Positions 24,697 to 35,840 of a stretch of 64,000 bases of DNA are shown here, one piece after another. The DNA comes from Aeromicrobium sp. Root472D3. GTDB taxonomy: Bacteria > Actinomycetota > Actinomycetes > Propionibacteriales > Nocardioidaceae. The position numbers and the translations under genes were made by a program. The stretch covers positions 1 through 64,000 of the forward strand of contig NZ_LMET01000002.1 of assembly GCF_001426485.1 (NCBI RefSeq). The letters are read 5' to 3'. The notes beneath the pieces are model-generated. The model was not told the DNA's origin and ran no database searches. It saw only the letters and a list, made by a program, of their open reading frames with translations. Positions within the stretch are counted from its first letter, which is position 1. Every line of letters starts with the position of its first letter.

Positions 24697-26199
24697 ATGA
24701 CCAAAGCGGGGACGTGGAAGCAGCTCGTGCGCACCAAGGACGTCGACGACGTCATCCACCAGAACGACGCCGATCCGACGGAGGAGGGCCACCACGCCCG
24801 CCTGAGTCGCCGACTGACGGTCTGGGACCTCATGGGGTTCGGCATCGGCATCGTGATCGGCACGGGCATCTTCACCCTCACCGGCACGGCCGCGAAGGAC
24901 AACGCCGGCCCCGCCGTCATGATCTCGTTCCTGATCGCCGGCGTCGTCGCGATGCTCGCGGCGCTCTGCTACGCCGAGCTCGCCGCCGCGGTGCCGACCG
25001 CCGGCAGCTCGTACACGTACGCGTACACGACGATCGGCGAGATCTTCGCGTGGATCATCGCGTGGGACCTGATCCTCGAGTTCGCCCTGGGCGCGGCCGT
25101 CGTCGCGCGCGGCTGGTCGGGCTACCTGCAGGGCGTGTTCGACCTGCCGAAGGCCTTCTTCGGCGAGGAGGACAGCGTCGTCAACCTGGGCGCCGTGTTC
25201 ATCGTGATCGTCCTCGGCGTGGTCGCCGCGATGGGCATCCGCGAGTCGAAGCTCGTCACGAACTCGCTGGTCGTCATCAAGGTCTCGATCTGCCTGTTCA
25301 TCATCGGCGTCGGGCTGTTCTACATCGACATGGGCAACCAGAAGCCCTACATCCCGCCGAGCGAGAAGGCCGAGTCGGCCAGCGGCCTCAAGCAGCCCCT
25401 GTGGCAGTGGATCACCGGTGTCGACCAGACGGCGTACGGGGTCACGGGCGTCCTCGTCGCGGCGGCGGTCGTCTTCTTCGCCTACTCGGGCTTCGAGGCC
25501 GTCGCCAACCTGGGGGAGGAGACCAAGGACCCCGCCAAGGACATGCCGCGAGGCCTCATCGGCACCCTCGTCATCTGCACCGTCCTGTACGTCGCGGTGT
25601 GCTTCGTGCTGACCGGCATGGTCAAGTACACGCAGCTCAGCACGGGAGAGCCGCTCGCCGACGCCTTCGACCAGAAGGGGCTCGGGTGGGCCGGCATCAT
25701 CATCGGGACGGCCGCGGTCGCCGGACTGACCTCGGTGATCCTGGTCGACATCGTCGCGATGGGACGCATCGGCTTCGCGCTGTGCCGCGACGGCCTGCTG
25801 CCCCCGGCCGTCGGCCGGATCCACCCGAAGTACCAGACCCCCGTCGTCATCACGGTCGGCACGACGATCGCGGTCGCGGTGCTGGGCGCCTTCGTGCCGC
25901 TGGCCGTCCTGGCGGAGATGGTCTCGATCGGGACGCTGTTCGCCTTCCTCGTCGTGTCCCTCGCGGTGATCGTGCTGCGCCGCACCAAGCCGCGCATGAA
26001 GCGTCCGTTCCGCACGCCGTCGGTGCCGCTCCTCCCGATCGTGTCGGCGGTGCTGTGCGTCGCCCTCATGACGAACCTCGCGGTCGAGACGTGGCTGCGG
26101 TTCCTCGTCTGGCTCGCGCTCGGGCTCGTCGTGTACCTCGCCTACGGACGCAAGCACTCCCGGCTGGCGTCCGGCCGGGCGGAGCCGTCTAACCTGTGA
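24697..26199 (+). CDS. APC-superfamily amino-acid permease
   Basis: Integral membrane transporter of 500 residues with about 12 membrane segments, closest in style to the cationic amino-acid transporter (CAT) branch. The first segment carries the substrate-site motif GFGIGIVIGTGIF, followed by CYAELAAAVPTAGSSYTYAY and AYSGFEAVANLGEETKDP. Substrate cannot be set from sequence. The start is given by the leaderless promoter. Its stop overlaps the GTG of the next gene (GTGA), so a SurA-like lipoprotein and possibly mazG are cotranscribed. Confidence 0.9.
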   Translation: MTKAGTWKQLVRTKDVDDVIHQNDADPTEEGHHARLSRRLTVWDLMGFGIGIVIGTGIFTLTGTAAKDNAGPAVMISFLIAGVVAMLAALCYAELAAAVPTAGSSYTYAYTTIGEIFAWIIAWDLILEFALGAAVVARGWSGYLQGVFDLPKAFFGEEDSVVNLGAVFIVIVLGVVAAMGIRESKLVTNSLVVIKVSICLFIIGVGLFYIDMGNQKPYIPPSEKAESASGLKQPLWQWITGVDQTAYGVTGVLVAAAVVFFAYSGFEAVANLGEETKDPAKDMPRGLIGTLVICTVLYVAVCFVLTGMVKYTQLSTGEPLADAFDQKGLGWAGIIIGTAAVAGLTSVILVDIVAMGRIGFALCRDGLLPPAVGRIHPKYQTPVVITVGTTIAVAVLGAFVPLAVLAEMVSIGTLFAFLVVSLAVIVLRRTKPRMKRPFRTPSVPLLPIVSAVLCVALMTNLAVETWLRFLVWLALGLVVYLAYGRKHSRLASGRAEPSNL

Positions 26200-26849
26200 C
26201 CATGCTCACTCGAACGCGCGGGGTCGTCCTCGGGCTCGCGGGCCTGTCGCTCGCGGCCTGCGGCGCCGTCCACCCCGGATCGGCCGCCGTCGTCGACGGC
26301 ACGACGATCTCGATGCGCACCCTCGACCGCACCGCCACCGCCTACTGCACCCTGACCGCCAGCACGGCTCGCCAGCAGGGCATCACGACGGTCAGCAACG
26401 CCGACGTGCGCCGTCAGGCGATCGTCGGCCTGGTGTCGCTGCGGGTCGCCCGCGACCTCGCCGCGAAGGAGGACGTGACGGTGTCCGCGAGTGACTACGA
26501 GCTGACCGCGTCGCAGCGCGAGCAGCTCGCGTCGGCGTTCCCCGGCTCGGACGGCGACGACCTGGCCGAGGCGATCGAGGACAGCCAGGAGGTGTCGGCG
26601 ATCGCCGTCGCCCTGGCCGAGAAGCGGTCCAACCAGCAGGCCACGACCGAGAACGAGGCCCAGTTCGCCGAGCTCGGGCAGAACGAGATCCTCAAGGCGT
26701 TCGCCGACAGCGACGTGTCGTTCGCCCCGCGCTTCGGGCTCGCCCCGGACGGCACGCAGCGCTCGGCGACGGGATCGATCTCGGTGACCCCCGTCGACCT
26801 CGAGGCCCCGGTCGACGAGGAGCTCCCGTCGGCGCTGCGGTGCTCGTGA
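26196..26849 (+). CDS. SurA-N-like lipoprotein
   Basis: Exported lipoprotein of 217 residues: signal with lipobox LSLAAC and then AAVVDGTTISMRTLDR, the entry pattern of SurA/PrsA-type foldase N-terminal domains, followed by long helices (ADVRRQAIVGLVSLRVARDLA). No parvulin isomerase domain follows, so it is a chaperone-like domain at most. The reading may start at GTG 26196, overlapping the permease stop, or at ATG 26202; the lipobox is unaffected. Location before mazG is familiar from related actinobacteria. Confidence 0.8.
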   Translation: MTMLTRTRGVVLGLAGLSLAACGAVHPGSAAVVDGTTISMRTLDRTATAYCTLTASTARQQGITTVSNADVRRQAIVGLVSLRVARDLAAKEDVTVSASDYELTASQREQLASAFPGSDGDDLAEAIEDSQEVSAIAVALAEKRSNQQATTENEAQFAELGQNEILKAFADSDVSFAPRFGLAPDGTQRSATGSISVTPVDLEAPVDEELPSALRCS

Positions 26850-26859
26850 CGGTCGTCGC

Positions 26860-27582
26860 GTGACGATGCAGGTGCTGGTGCTCAGCCCCAGGGTCGCGCC
26901 CGGCATCCTGACGCTGGCCGCGTGGGACGCGTTGCGTGGAGCGCAGCGGGTGCGGGCGGCTCTCGACGACCCGCACGTGCAGGCGATCGTCCGATCGGGG
27001 GTCGCGGTCGAGACGGCCGCGGGGCCGCCGACGTTCGAGGCCGGCACGGTGTGGATCGCCCCGACGGGCGACGCGGCCTGGGCGCGGTCGATGGCCGACG
27101 ACCTCATGGGGCCGGGCGACGACGCGCAGCGCGTCGAGGTGCTGTTCGGCTCGTACGACCTGCCCGGGTCGGGCCTGCTCGACGTCGTCGACGTCATGGA
27201 CCGCCTGCGCCGCGAGTGCCCGTGGACCGCGCAGCAGACGCACGAGTCGCTCGCGCCCTACGTCCTGGAGGAGGCCCACGAGGTGCACGAGACGCTCGAG
27301 AGCGGCGACTCCGACCACCTGCGCGAGGAGCTCGGCGGCCTGCTGATGCAGGTCGTCTTCCACGCGCGCATCGCCGCCGAGGGATCGGTCGACGACGGCG
27401 CGGGGTGGGACGTCGACGACGTCGCGGCAGGCATCGCGGCCAAGCTGGTGCGCCGCAACCCACACGTGTTCGCGCCCGAGACGCTCGACCGCGTGCCGAC
27501 CACCCCGGCCGAGATCGACGCCCAGTGGCAGAGCATCAAGCGGTGGGAGCGCGCCCAGGCCCCGAGCGCCCACGGCCACTGA
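26860..27582 (+). CDS. mazG: MazG-type NTP pyrophosphohydrolase, altered metal site
   Basis: House-cleaning nucleotide pyrophosphohydrolase, 240 residues. An N-terminal domain of about 105 residues precedes one MazG domain with CPWTAQQTHESL, the first metal motif LEEAHE (EExxE) and then REELGGLLMQVVFHARI. The second metal motif is usually EELGD (ExxD); here codon GGC at 27334-27336 gives glycine in place of that aspartate. CPWT also departs from the usual CPWD. The enzyme may have reduced or changed metal use. GTG 26860 or ATG 26866 may start it. The gene follows the SurA-like gene by ten bases. Confidence 0.85.
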   Translation: MTMQVLVLSPRVAPGILTLAAWDALRGAQRVRAALDDPHVQAIVRSGVAVETAAGPPTFEAGTVWIAPTGDAAWARSMADDLMGPGDDAQRVEVLFGSYDLPGSGLLDVVDVMDRLRRECPWTAQQTHESLAPYVLEEAHEVHETLESGDSDHLREELGGLLMQVVFHARIAAEGSVDDGAGWDVDDVAAGIAAKLVRRNPHVFAPETLDRVPTTPAEIDAQWQSIKRWERAQAPSAHGH

Positions 27583-27651
27583 GGTCCGGCGCGTCGCCCT
27601 GCTCGCGCGACCGGGCGCCTGACAGGCGGACCCGCGCACCCCTCGGGGCGA

Positions 27652-29677
<2,026 letters not shown>

Positions 29678-29680
29678 CGC

Positions 29681-30271
29681 ATGGCATCGCGTTCACCCCG
29701 CGGTCGCGGTCGGCCTCCTGCCCGGAAGCCGACCGCGACACGGGGTGGACGCCGCACGCCCCGGGCCGCGGCATCCGCGACGTCCCGACCCGGGTCCACC
29801 CCGGCCAAGCCCGTCACGCAGGGTCGCATCGGCTCGGCGCCCCAGCTGACGACCAGGGCCGTCGTGCTGCTGGCCGTCGTGCTGCTGCTCATCGCGTCGT
29901 ACACGTCGACGCTGCACGCGTGGTGGCAGCAGCGCTCCGACATCCAGGCGACCAAGGCCGAGATCGCGACGCGCCAGCAGGCGATCGTCGAGCTGGAGGA
30001 CCAGATCGACCGCTGGGACGACCCGGCCTACGTCAAGCAGCAGGCCAAGGAGCGGTTCGGCTGGGTCTCGCCCGGTGAGGTCGGCTACCGCGTGATCGGC
30101 AGCGACGGCAAGGTGCAGGGCGCCGACGTCCCGACGCTCGACGCGCCGCCCGCCAGGACCGACCCCGACTGGTACGACAAGCTCTGGGGCAGCGTGAAGG
30201 AGGCCGGCAAGGAGCCGTCCGCCACCCCGACCACCGACCCCGAACCAGACAAGGTGCTGAAGGACCAGTGA
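29681..30271 (+). CDS. Septum formation initiator, FtsB/DivIC family
   Basis: Single-pass divisome protein of 196 residues. A basic, proline-rich cytoplasmic region (1-57) precedes a membrane helix (VVLLAVVLLLIASY, about 60-76), an extracellular coiled coil (QATKAEIATRQQAIVELEDQIDRW) and the family's YVKQQAKERFGWVSPGEVGYRV. A polar tail follows. It would bridge FtsL and FtsQ during septation. It follows eno in the same transcript and its stop overlaps the GTG of DUF501. Confidence 0.9.
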   Translation: MASRSPRGRGRPPARKPTATRGGRRTPRAAASATSRPGSTPAKPVTQGRIGSAPQLTTRAVVLLAVVLLLIASYTSTLHAWWQQRSDIQATKAEIATRQQAIVELEDQIDRWDDPAYVKQQAKERFGWVSPGEVGYRVIGSDGKVQGADVPTLDAPPARTDPDWYDKLWGSVKEAGKEPSATPTTDPEPDKVLKDQ

Positions 30272-30777
30272 CAGTCGCCCAGGCCGACCTCGACGCCGTC
30301 GCCGACCAGCTCGGACGCTCCCCGCGGGGCATCCTCGAGATCATGTCGCGGTGCCCGTCGGGGCACCCGAACGTCGTGAAGACCGAGCCGCGGCTCGACG
30401 ACGGCACCCCGTTCCCGACGATGTTCTACCTGACGTGCCCGCGGCTGGCCGGCGAGATCGGCACGCTCGAGGCGTCCGGGCTGATGCGCGAGATGAGCGC
30501 CCGCCTGCTCGAGGACGACGAGCTCGCCCGGGCGTACGAGAAGGCGCACGTCGAGTACCTCGCCGAGCGCGAGGCCCTCGGTCACGTCCCCGAGATCGAC
30601 GGCATCACCGCCGGCGGCATGCCGACCAGGGTCAAGTGCCTGCACGTGCTGGCGGGCCACTCGCTGGCCAAGGGCCCCGGCGTCAACCCGCTGGGCGACG
30701 AGACGCTCGAGCTGCTGGGCGACTGGTGGGTCGGCACGCCGTGCGACCCCGACTGGGTCGCCCCCGTCGACGACTGA
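30268..30777 (+). CDS. DUF501 protein
   Basis: Conserved actinobacterial protein of unknown role, 169 residues. It shows the family's RCPSGHPNVVKT, PFPTMFYLTCPRL, ITAGGMPTRVKCLHVL and AGHSLAKGPGVNPLGDE blocks. Conserved cysteines and histidines in these blocks suggest a metal site. GTG 30268 overlaps the ftsB-like stop. Its constant position between an ftsB-like gene and ppx hints at a link to envelope or phosphate physiology, but none is proven. Confidence 0.9.
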   Translation: MTVAQADLDAVADQLGRSPRGILEIMSRCPSGHPNVVKTEPRLDDGTPFPTMFYLTCPRLAGEIGTLEASGLMREMSARLLEDDELARAYEKAHVEYLAEREALGHVPEIDGITAGGMPTRVKCLHVLAGHSLAKGPGVNPLGDETLELLGDWWVGTPCDPDWVAPVDD

Positions 30778-30825
30778 GCCGGGTGCTCGCGCTGCGGCCG
30801 TGGGTCGCGTCGCTATGCTCGTCAG

Positions 30826-31746
30826 ATGCCTGAGCAGCGTGCCCGCGTCGCCGCGATCGACTGCGGCACCAACTCGATCCGCCTTCTGATCAGCGACATC
30901 GGCGACGGCCGCAAGACCGATCTGCTGCGCGAGATGCGGGTCGTCCGCCTCGGGCAGGACGTCGACCGCACGGGCCACCTCGCCGAGGACGCCGTGCAGC
31001 GCACGCTCCAGGCGAGCCGTGAGTACGCCGAGCTGATCGCGATGTTCGGGGTCACCGACATCCGGTTCTGCGCGACGTCCGCGGTCCGCGACGCCGACAA
31101 CGCCGAGGCCTTCGGCGACGCCGTGGAGGGCGTGCTGGGCGTGCGTCCCGAGGTGCTGGCCGGCGACGACGAGGCGCGCGCGTCGTTCCTCGGCGCGACC
31201 CGCGACCTCGACGACGTCCGCACGCTCGTGGTCGACATCGGCGGCGGCTCGACCGAGATCGTCGTCGGCACGGGCGACCGGATCGAGTGGTCGGTGTCGC
31301 TCGACATCGGCTCGGTGCGGCTGACCGAGCGCTTCCTGCCCAGCGACCCGGCGTCCGTCTCCGAGGTCGCGGCGTGCATGGAGCACGTCGACGCCGTCCT
31401 GGCACCGGTCGTGGCCCAGCTCGATCCCGTCGGCTCGTTCGTCGGCGTGGCCGGCACCGTCACGACCGTCGCCGCGCACTCGCTCGCGCTGCCGTCGTAC
31501 GACTCCGACGTGATCCACCGGGCGCGGCTCGACCTCGGGGACGTCAGCGCGGCGTGCCTGTCGCTGGTGCAGATGTCGGTGGCCGACCGGCGCATGCTGC
31601 CGTTCATGCACCCGGGTCGCGCCGACGTGATCGGCGCCGGGTCGCTGATCCTCGACCGCCTGGTCGCGCAGCTGCCCCTCGACACCGACACCCTGGTCGT
31701 CAGCGAGCACGACATCCTCGACGGCATCGCCTGGGACATGGCCTGA
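30826..31746 (+). CDS. ppx: Ppx/GppA family phosphatase
   Basis: ASKHA-fold exopolyphosphatase/guanosine pentaphosphate phosphatase, 306 residues. Motifs are AAIDCGTNSIRLLI (phosphate-1), ATSAVRDADN, VVDIGGGSTEIV and GVAGTVTTVAAHSL, with DIGSVRLTERF between. This is the short two-domain actinobacterial form. ATG 30826 is six bases after TATGCT (30814-30819), so although it follows DUF501 it has its own leaderless promoter. Acts on polyphosphate and perhaps (p)ppGpp metabolism. Confidence 0.92.
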   Translation: MPEQRARVAAIDCGTNSIRLLISDIGDGRKTDLLREMRVVRLGQDVDRTGHLAEDAVQRTLQASREYAELIAMFGVTDIRFCATSAVRDADNAEAFGDAVEGVLGVRPEVLAGDDEARASFLGATRDLDDVRTLVVDIGGGSTEIVVGTGDRIEWSVSLDIGSVRLTERFLPSDPASVSEVAACMEHVDAVLAPVVAQLDPVGSFVGVAGTVTTVAAHSLALPSYDSDVIHRARLDLGDVSAACLSLVQMSVADRRMLPFMHPGRADVIGAGSLILDRLVAQLPLDTDTLVVSEHDILDGIAWDMA

Positions 31747-31775
31747 CCCTCCCGCCCCGCCCGCCGGCCTGCCGG

Positions 31776-31853
31776 CGAGTGGTGCGGAGTGGACATTCCG
31801 GGACGGCGTGTCCGACCACACCGCACCGCTCGAGGACGGGTTTGCACCACTCG
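31776..31853. repeat. Nested inverted repeats, ppx-dehydrogenase spacer
   Basis: CGAGTGGTGC (31776-31785) and GCACCACTCG (31844-31853) are perfect 10-bp inverted repeats. Inside, GGTGCGG (31781-31787) can instead pair with CCGCACC (31821-31827), and GGACA (31791-31795) with TGTCC (31809-31813). The alternatives are mutually exclusive in part. It ends 13 bases before the dehydrogenase start; it could be a terminator for ppx or a regulatory structure. Confidence 0.5.
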
Positions 31854-31866
31854 GCATGATCGGACC

Positions 31867-32775
31867 ATGGCCTCCCGCACCCTGCACGTGACCGTCCCCG
31901 ACGACAGCTGGCTCAGCGCGCTCGATGACCTCGACGACGTCGAGCTGTCGGTGTGGGACATGGGCGGCGACCAGCCCGGAGAGCACGTCGACCTCGCCGT
32001 CCGGCCCTACACCGTCGCCGCCGGCGGGCTCGACGCCCTCGACCCCGACCGGCTCGACGTCGTCCAGTCGCAGGCCCTCGGCTACGACGGCGTCGCCGAC
32101 GTGCTGCCCGACGGCATCACGTACTGCAACGCGGTCGGCGTGCACGAGGAGTCGACCGCCGAGCTCGCCGTCGCGCTGCTGCTGGCCTCGCAGCGCGAGA
32201 TCGACCGCTACGCCCGTGAGGTCGGCCAGTGGAACCGCGGCTTCACCGCGAGCCTGATCGACCGTCGCGTCATGCTGCTGGGCACGGGCGGCATCGGTCG
32301 CGAGATCGAGAAGCGCCTCGACGGCTTCGGCGCCGAGCTGGTGCGGGTCGCGTCGCGTGCGCGGACCGACGACCGGGGCGAGATCCACGGGCAGGACGAG
32401 CTGCCCACGCTGCTGCCGACCGTCGACGCCGTGCTGCTGGCGGTGCCGCTGTCCGACAGCACCGAGGGCCTGGTCGACGACGACTTCCTCGCGGCCCTGC
32501 CCGACGGTGCGATCGTCGTCAACGTCTCGCGTGGCAAGGTCGTCGACACCGACGCCGTCGTGCGCCAGGCCGGTCGCGTCCGCCTCGCCGCCGACGTCAC
32601 CGACCCCGAGCCCCTGCCGTCCGAGCACCCGCTGTGGACGACGCCGGGCGTGCTCGTCTCGCCGCACGTCGGCGGCATGTCGACCGCGATGCGTCCGCGC
32701 ATCGAGGCCGTCGTGCGCCGGCAGATCGCGCTGCTGCAGGACGGGCAGCCGCCCGCCGACGTCGTCGTCGGCTGA
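31867..32775 (+). CDS. D-2-hydroxyacid dehydrogenase
   Basis: NAD(P)-dependent dehydrogenase of 302 residues. The cofactor site LLGTGGIGREIEKRL (about 136-150) and NVSRGKVVDTDAV are typical, and the catalytic set is plausible: arginine in SRGK, glutamate in TDPEPLP and histidine in SPHVGG. The substrate could be glyoxylate/hydroxypyruvate or another 2-oxoacid. ATG 31867 is preceded by CATGAT six bases upstream, a weak leaderless -10. A tRNA gene follows 22 bases after its stop. Confidence 0.88.
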   Translation: MASRTLHVTVPDDSWLSALDDLDDVELSVWDMGGDQPGEHVDLAVRPYTVAAGGLDALDPDRLDVVQSQALGYDGVADVLPDGITYCNAVGVHEESTAELAVALLLASQREIDRYAREVGQWNRGFTASLIDRRVMLLGTGGIGREIEKRLDGFGAELVRVASRARTDDRGEIHGQDELPTLLPTVDAVLLAVPLSDSTEGLVDDDFLAALPDGAIVVNVSRGKVVDTDAVVRQAGRVRLAADVTDPEPLPSEHPLWTTPGVLVSPHVGGMSTAMRPRIEAVVRRQIALLQDGQPPADVVVG

Positions 32776-32797
32776 CCGCGGCCTAGGCTGGGGCGAC

Positions 32798-32871
32798 GCT
32801 CCCGTAGCCCAACTGGCAGAGGCAGATGGCTTAAACCCGTCACAGCGTGGGTTCGAACCCCACCGGGAGCA
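32798..32871 (+). tRNA. tRNA-Leu (UAA anticodon), short variable loop
   Basis: Full cloverleaf of 74 bases: acceptor GCTCCCG/CGGGAGC, anticodon stem GATGG/CCGTC enclosing CTTAAAC (anticodon TAA), T arm GTGGG-TTCGAAC-CCCAC, discriminator A. The variable region is only ACAGC, whereas bacterial leucine tRNAs normally have a long class II arm. Only CC of the CCA end is encoded. A TAGGCT box (32784-32789) lies eight bases upstream. UUA is a very rare codon here. Confidence 0.85.
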
Positions 32872-32901
32872 CCGGACGCACCGGGAGACCGGACCCGCGC
32901 G

Positions 32902-33717
32902 TCAGGGCAGCAGGCCGTGGCGGCGGGCGGCCGCGACGGCCTCGTGCCGCGACGACGCGCCGAGCCGCGCCATGGCGCTGCGCAGGTAGCTCTTGACGGT
33001 CTCGGGCGCGAGACCGAGCCGGGCCGCGATCTCGGCGTTGCGGCAGCCGACCGCGACGAGCGCCACGACGTCGAGCTGGCGCGTCGTCAGGGACGTGGGG
33101 GAGTCGGGCGTCGCGGCCAGCAGCGACTCGAGCCGCTCGCGGGTGTGCGGGTCGGCGGTCTCGCGCGCGATGACGCGCATCTCGGCGAACGCGTCGCGCA
33201 GCCGCTGCAGCTCGGCGGTCTCGGGACCGGCCGACGCCACCGACGCCGCCAGGCCCACGCGACGGTCGACCTCGTCCCGGATCTCCATCTCGTCCGAGAC
33301 CTTGCGGGCCTCGACGACCAGCGAGTCGAGCGCGCCGGTCGACAGGGGGCTGTCGCGGGTGCCGGCGTAGAGCAGCCCGCGCACGTCGTCGCGCACGACG
33401 ATCGGGACGACGGCCAGGAACGTGACCCGCTCACCCAGGATCTGCCGGTCGTACTCGTGCGTGATGTCGAGCGACGTTCCGTAGTCGCGGACGTACGCGG
33501 GCCGCCGGGTCAGGAACGTCTTGCCGCCCAGGCCGAGGGACGGCTTGATGGTGATGGTCGCGAGATCGCTCGTGACCTCGCCCATCGTCAGGGTGACCGG
33601 GACGCCCCGGTCGTCGCGCAGGCCCCCGAAGACGAGCGGGATGCCGCACTCGCGGCGCAGGCGCCCGGCGGACGCACGCAGCAGCTCGAGGTCGTCCGCT
33701 CGCGCGTCGATCGTCAC
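32902..33717 (-). CDS. LuxR-type regulator with GAF-like sensor domain
   Basis: Transcription factor of 271 residues. The N-terminal part (about 20-165) is GAF-like (LPLVFGGLRDDRG-type sheet, FLAVVPIVVRDDVRGLLYAG), followed by a helical linker and a LuxR helix-turn-helix (TSLTTRQLDVVALVAVGCRNAEIAARLGLAPETVKSYL is its span, about 208-245). No phospho-receiver domain. GTG 33717 is used because a G-rich ribosome site (AAAGGGGG) precedes it; the 21 codons before it look non-coding. It is divergent from acs across 139 bases and is the obvious candidate regulator of acetate activation. Confidence 0.85.
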   Translation of the reverse strand: MTIDARADDLELLRASAGRLRRECGIPLVFGGLRDDRGVPVTLTMGEVTSDLATITIKPSLGLGGKTFLTRRPAYVRDYGTSLDITHEYDRQILGERVTFLAVVPIVVRDDVRGLLYAGTRDSPLSTGALDSLVVEARKVSDEMEIRDEVDRRVGLAASVASAGPETAELQRLRDAFAEMRVIARETADPHTRERLESLLAATPDSPTSLTTRQLDVVALVAVGCRNAEIAARLGLAPETVKSYLRSAMARLGASSRHEAVAAARRHGLLP

Positions 33718-33856
33718 CGTGCACCCCCTTTCGGGGCTAGACCCTCCACCGTCGTCGTCACACGATGTGTGACAGACCACACCAGTTTGTCACGGCCCCG
33801 CCACCCGGCACCTGCCGAAGCGGCCCGTGCCCGACGTGCCGATCCAGGAGCAGCCC

Positions 33857-35815
33857 GTGACCGAGCAGAACATCAGCAACCTCTCCCACGAGGACCGGAC
33901 GTTCGACCCGCCCGCCGATCTCGCCGCCGCGGCCAACGTGAAGGCCGACGCCTACGAGACCGCGGCCGCCGATCGTCCGGCGTTCTGGGGCGAGCAGGCG
34001 CAGCGGCTCGACTGGGGCACGCCGTTCACCGAGGTGCTCGACTGGTCGAACGCGCCGTTCGCGAAGTGGTTCGTCGGCGGGACGCTCAACGCCGCGTACA
34101 ACTGCGTCGACCGGCACGTCGAGGCCGGCAACGGCGACCGCGTCGCGCTGCACTTCGTGGGCGAGCCCGCGGACGACACCCGCGACATCACGTACGCCGA
34201 GCTCAAGGACCTCGTCTCGCAGGCCGCCAACGCCCTGATCGACCTCGGGGTGCGGACCGGCGACCGCGTCGCGATCTACCTGCCGATGATCCCCGAGGCC
34301 GTCATCGCGATGCTGGCCTGCGCGCGTCTCGGCGCCCCGCACACCGTGGTGTTCGGCGGCTTCAGCTCCGACGCGCTGTCGAGCCGCATCCTCGACTGCG
34401 ACGCGAAGGTCGTCATCACCGCCGACGGCGGCTACCGTCGCGGCGCCCCGTCGGCGCTCAAGCCGGCCGTGGACGAGGCCCTGCAGAAGTGCCCCGACGT
34501 CACGGGCGTGCTCGTGGTGCGCCGCACGGGCCAGGACGTCGACTGGACCGAGGGCCGCGACGTCTGGTGGCACGACACCGTCGACCGGGCGTCGACCGAC
34601 CACACGCCCGAGATGTTCGACTCCGAGCACCCGCTCTACGTCATGTACACGTCCGGCACGACGGGCTCGCCCAAGGGCATCCTGCACACCACCGCCGGCT
34701 ACCTCGTGCAGTCGGCGTGGACGTTCTGGGCGGTGTTCGACCACAAGCCCGACGACGTCTACTGGTGCACCGCCGACGTCGGCTGGGTCACGGGCCACTC
34801 GTACATCGTGTACGGGCCGCTGGCCAACGGCGCGACGCAGGTGCTCTACGAGGGCACGCCCGACACCCCCGGCAAGGACCGCTGGTGGCAGATCATCGAG
34901 GACTACAAGGTCTCGCTGTTCTACACCGCGCCGACGGCGATCCGCACGTGCATGAAGTGGGGCGAGGAGCTGCCGGCGAGGCACGACCTCAGCAGCCTGC
35001 GCATCCTCGGCTCGGTGGGCGAGTCGATCAACCCCGAGGCGTACGTCTGGTACCGCGAGAACATCGGCGGCGGGACGACCCCGATCGTCGACACGTGGTG
35101 GCAGACCGAGACGGGCGCGCACATGATCAGCCCGCTGCCCGGCGTCACGTCCGGCAAGCCCGGCTCGGCCATGACCGCGATCCCGGGCATCGCCGCCGAG
35201 GTCGTGGACGACGCGGGCAACCCCGTCGACAACGGCGAGGGCGGCTACCTCGTCATCACCGAGCCGTGGCCGTCGATGCTGCGGACGATCTGGGGCGACG
35301 ACCAGCGCTACCAGGACACGTACTGGTCGCGTTGGCCCAACGTCTACTTCGCGGGCGACGGCGCGCGCAAGGACGAGGACGGCGCGATCTGGCTGCTGGG
35401 TCGGGTCGACGACGTCATGAACGTCTCGGGCCACCGCCTGTCGACGACCGAGATCGAGTCGGCGCTCGTCTCGCACCCCAAGGTCGCCGAGGCGGCCGTG
35501 GTCGGCGCGACGGACGACACGACGGGCCAGGCCGTCGTGGCCTTCGTGATCCTCAGGGAGTCTGCCGGCGACGGTGGCACCGAGGTCATCCAGGAGCTGC
35601 GCAACCACGTCGGCAAGGAGATCGGACCGATCGCCAAGCCCCGCACGATCATGGTCGTCCCCGAGCTGCCCAAGACCCGCTCGGGCAAGATCATGCGGCG
35701 CCTGCTGCGCGACGTCGCCGAGAACCGCGAGGTCGGCAACACCACGACGCTCGCCGACTCGGGGGTCATGGACCTCATCACGAGCGGCATGCAGACAGCC
35801 AAGGACGACGACTGA
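33857..35815 (+). CDS. acs: Acetyl-CoA synthetase, AMP-forming
   Basis: Converts acetate, ATP and CoA to acetyl-CoA. The 652 residues show the Acs N-terminal pattern ([15 protein letters not shown]), [12 protein letters not shown]-loop [22 protein letters not shown], hinge region [16 protein letters not shown] and the acetylatable lysine in [17 protein letters not shown] 33857 is preferred over GTG 33827 because AGGAG (33846-33850) lies six bases upstream and it gives the usual family length. Lysine acetylation is known to inactivate Acs enzymes. A LuxR-type regulator is divergent. Confidence 0.96.
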   Translation: MTEQNISNLSHEDRTFDPPADLAAAANVKADAYETAAADRPAFWGEQAQRLDWGTPFTEVLDWSNAPFAKWFVGGTLNAAYNCVDRHVEAGNGDRVALHFVGEPADDTRDITYAELKDLVSQAANALIDLGVRTGDRVAIYLPMIPEAVIAMLACARLGAPHTVVFGGFSSDALSSRILDCDAKVVITADGGYRRGAPSALKPAVDEALQKCPDVTGVLVVRRTGQDVDWTEGRDVWWHDTVDRASTDHTPEMFDSEHPLYVMYTSGTTGSPKGILHTTAGYLVQSAWTFWAVFDHKPDDVYWCTADVGWVTGHSYIVYGPLANGATQVLYEGTPDTPGKDRWWQIIEDYKVSLFYTAPTAIRTCMKWGEELPARHDLSSLRILGSVGESINPEAYVWYRENIGGGTTPIVDTWWQTETGAHMISPLPGVTSGKPGSAMTAIPGIAAEVVDDAGNPVDNGEGGYLVITEPWPSMLRTIWGDDQRYQDTYWSRWPNVYFAGDGARKDEDGAIWLLGRVDDVMNVSGHRLSTTEIESALVSHPKVAEAAVVGATDDTTGQAVVAFVILRESAGDGGTEVIQELRNHVGKEIGPIAKPRTIMVVPELPKTRSGKIMRRLLRDVAENREVGNTTTLADSGVMDLITSGMQTAKDDD

Positions 35816-35840
35816 CGTCCTCCGCCGCGCGGGCGCGACG

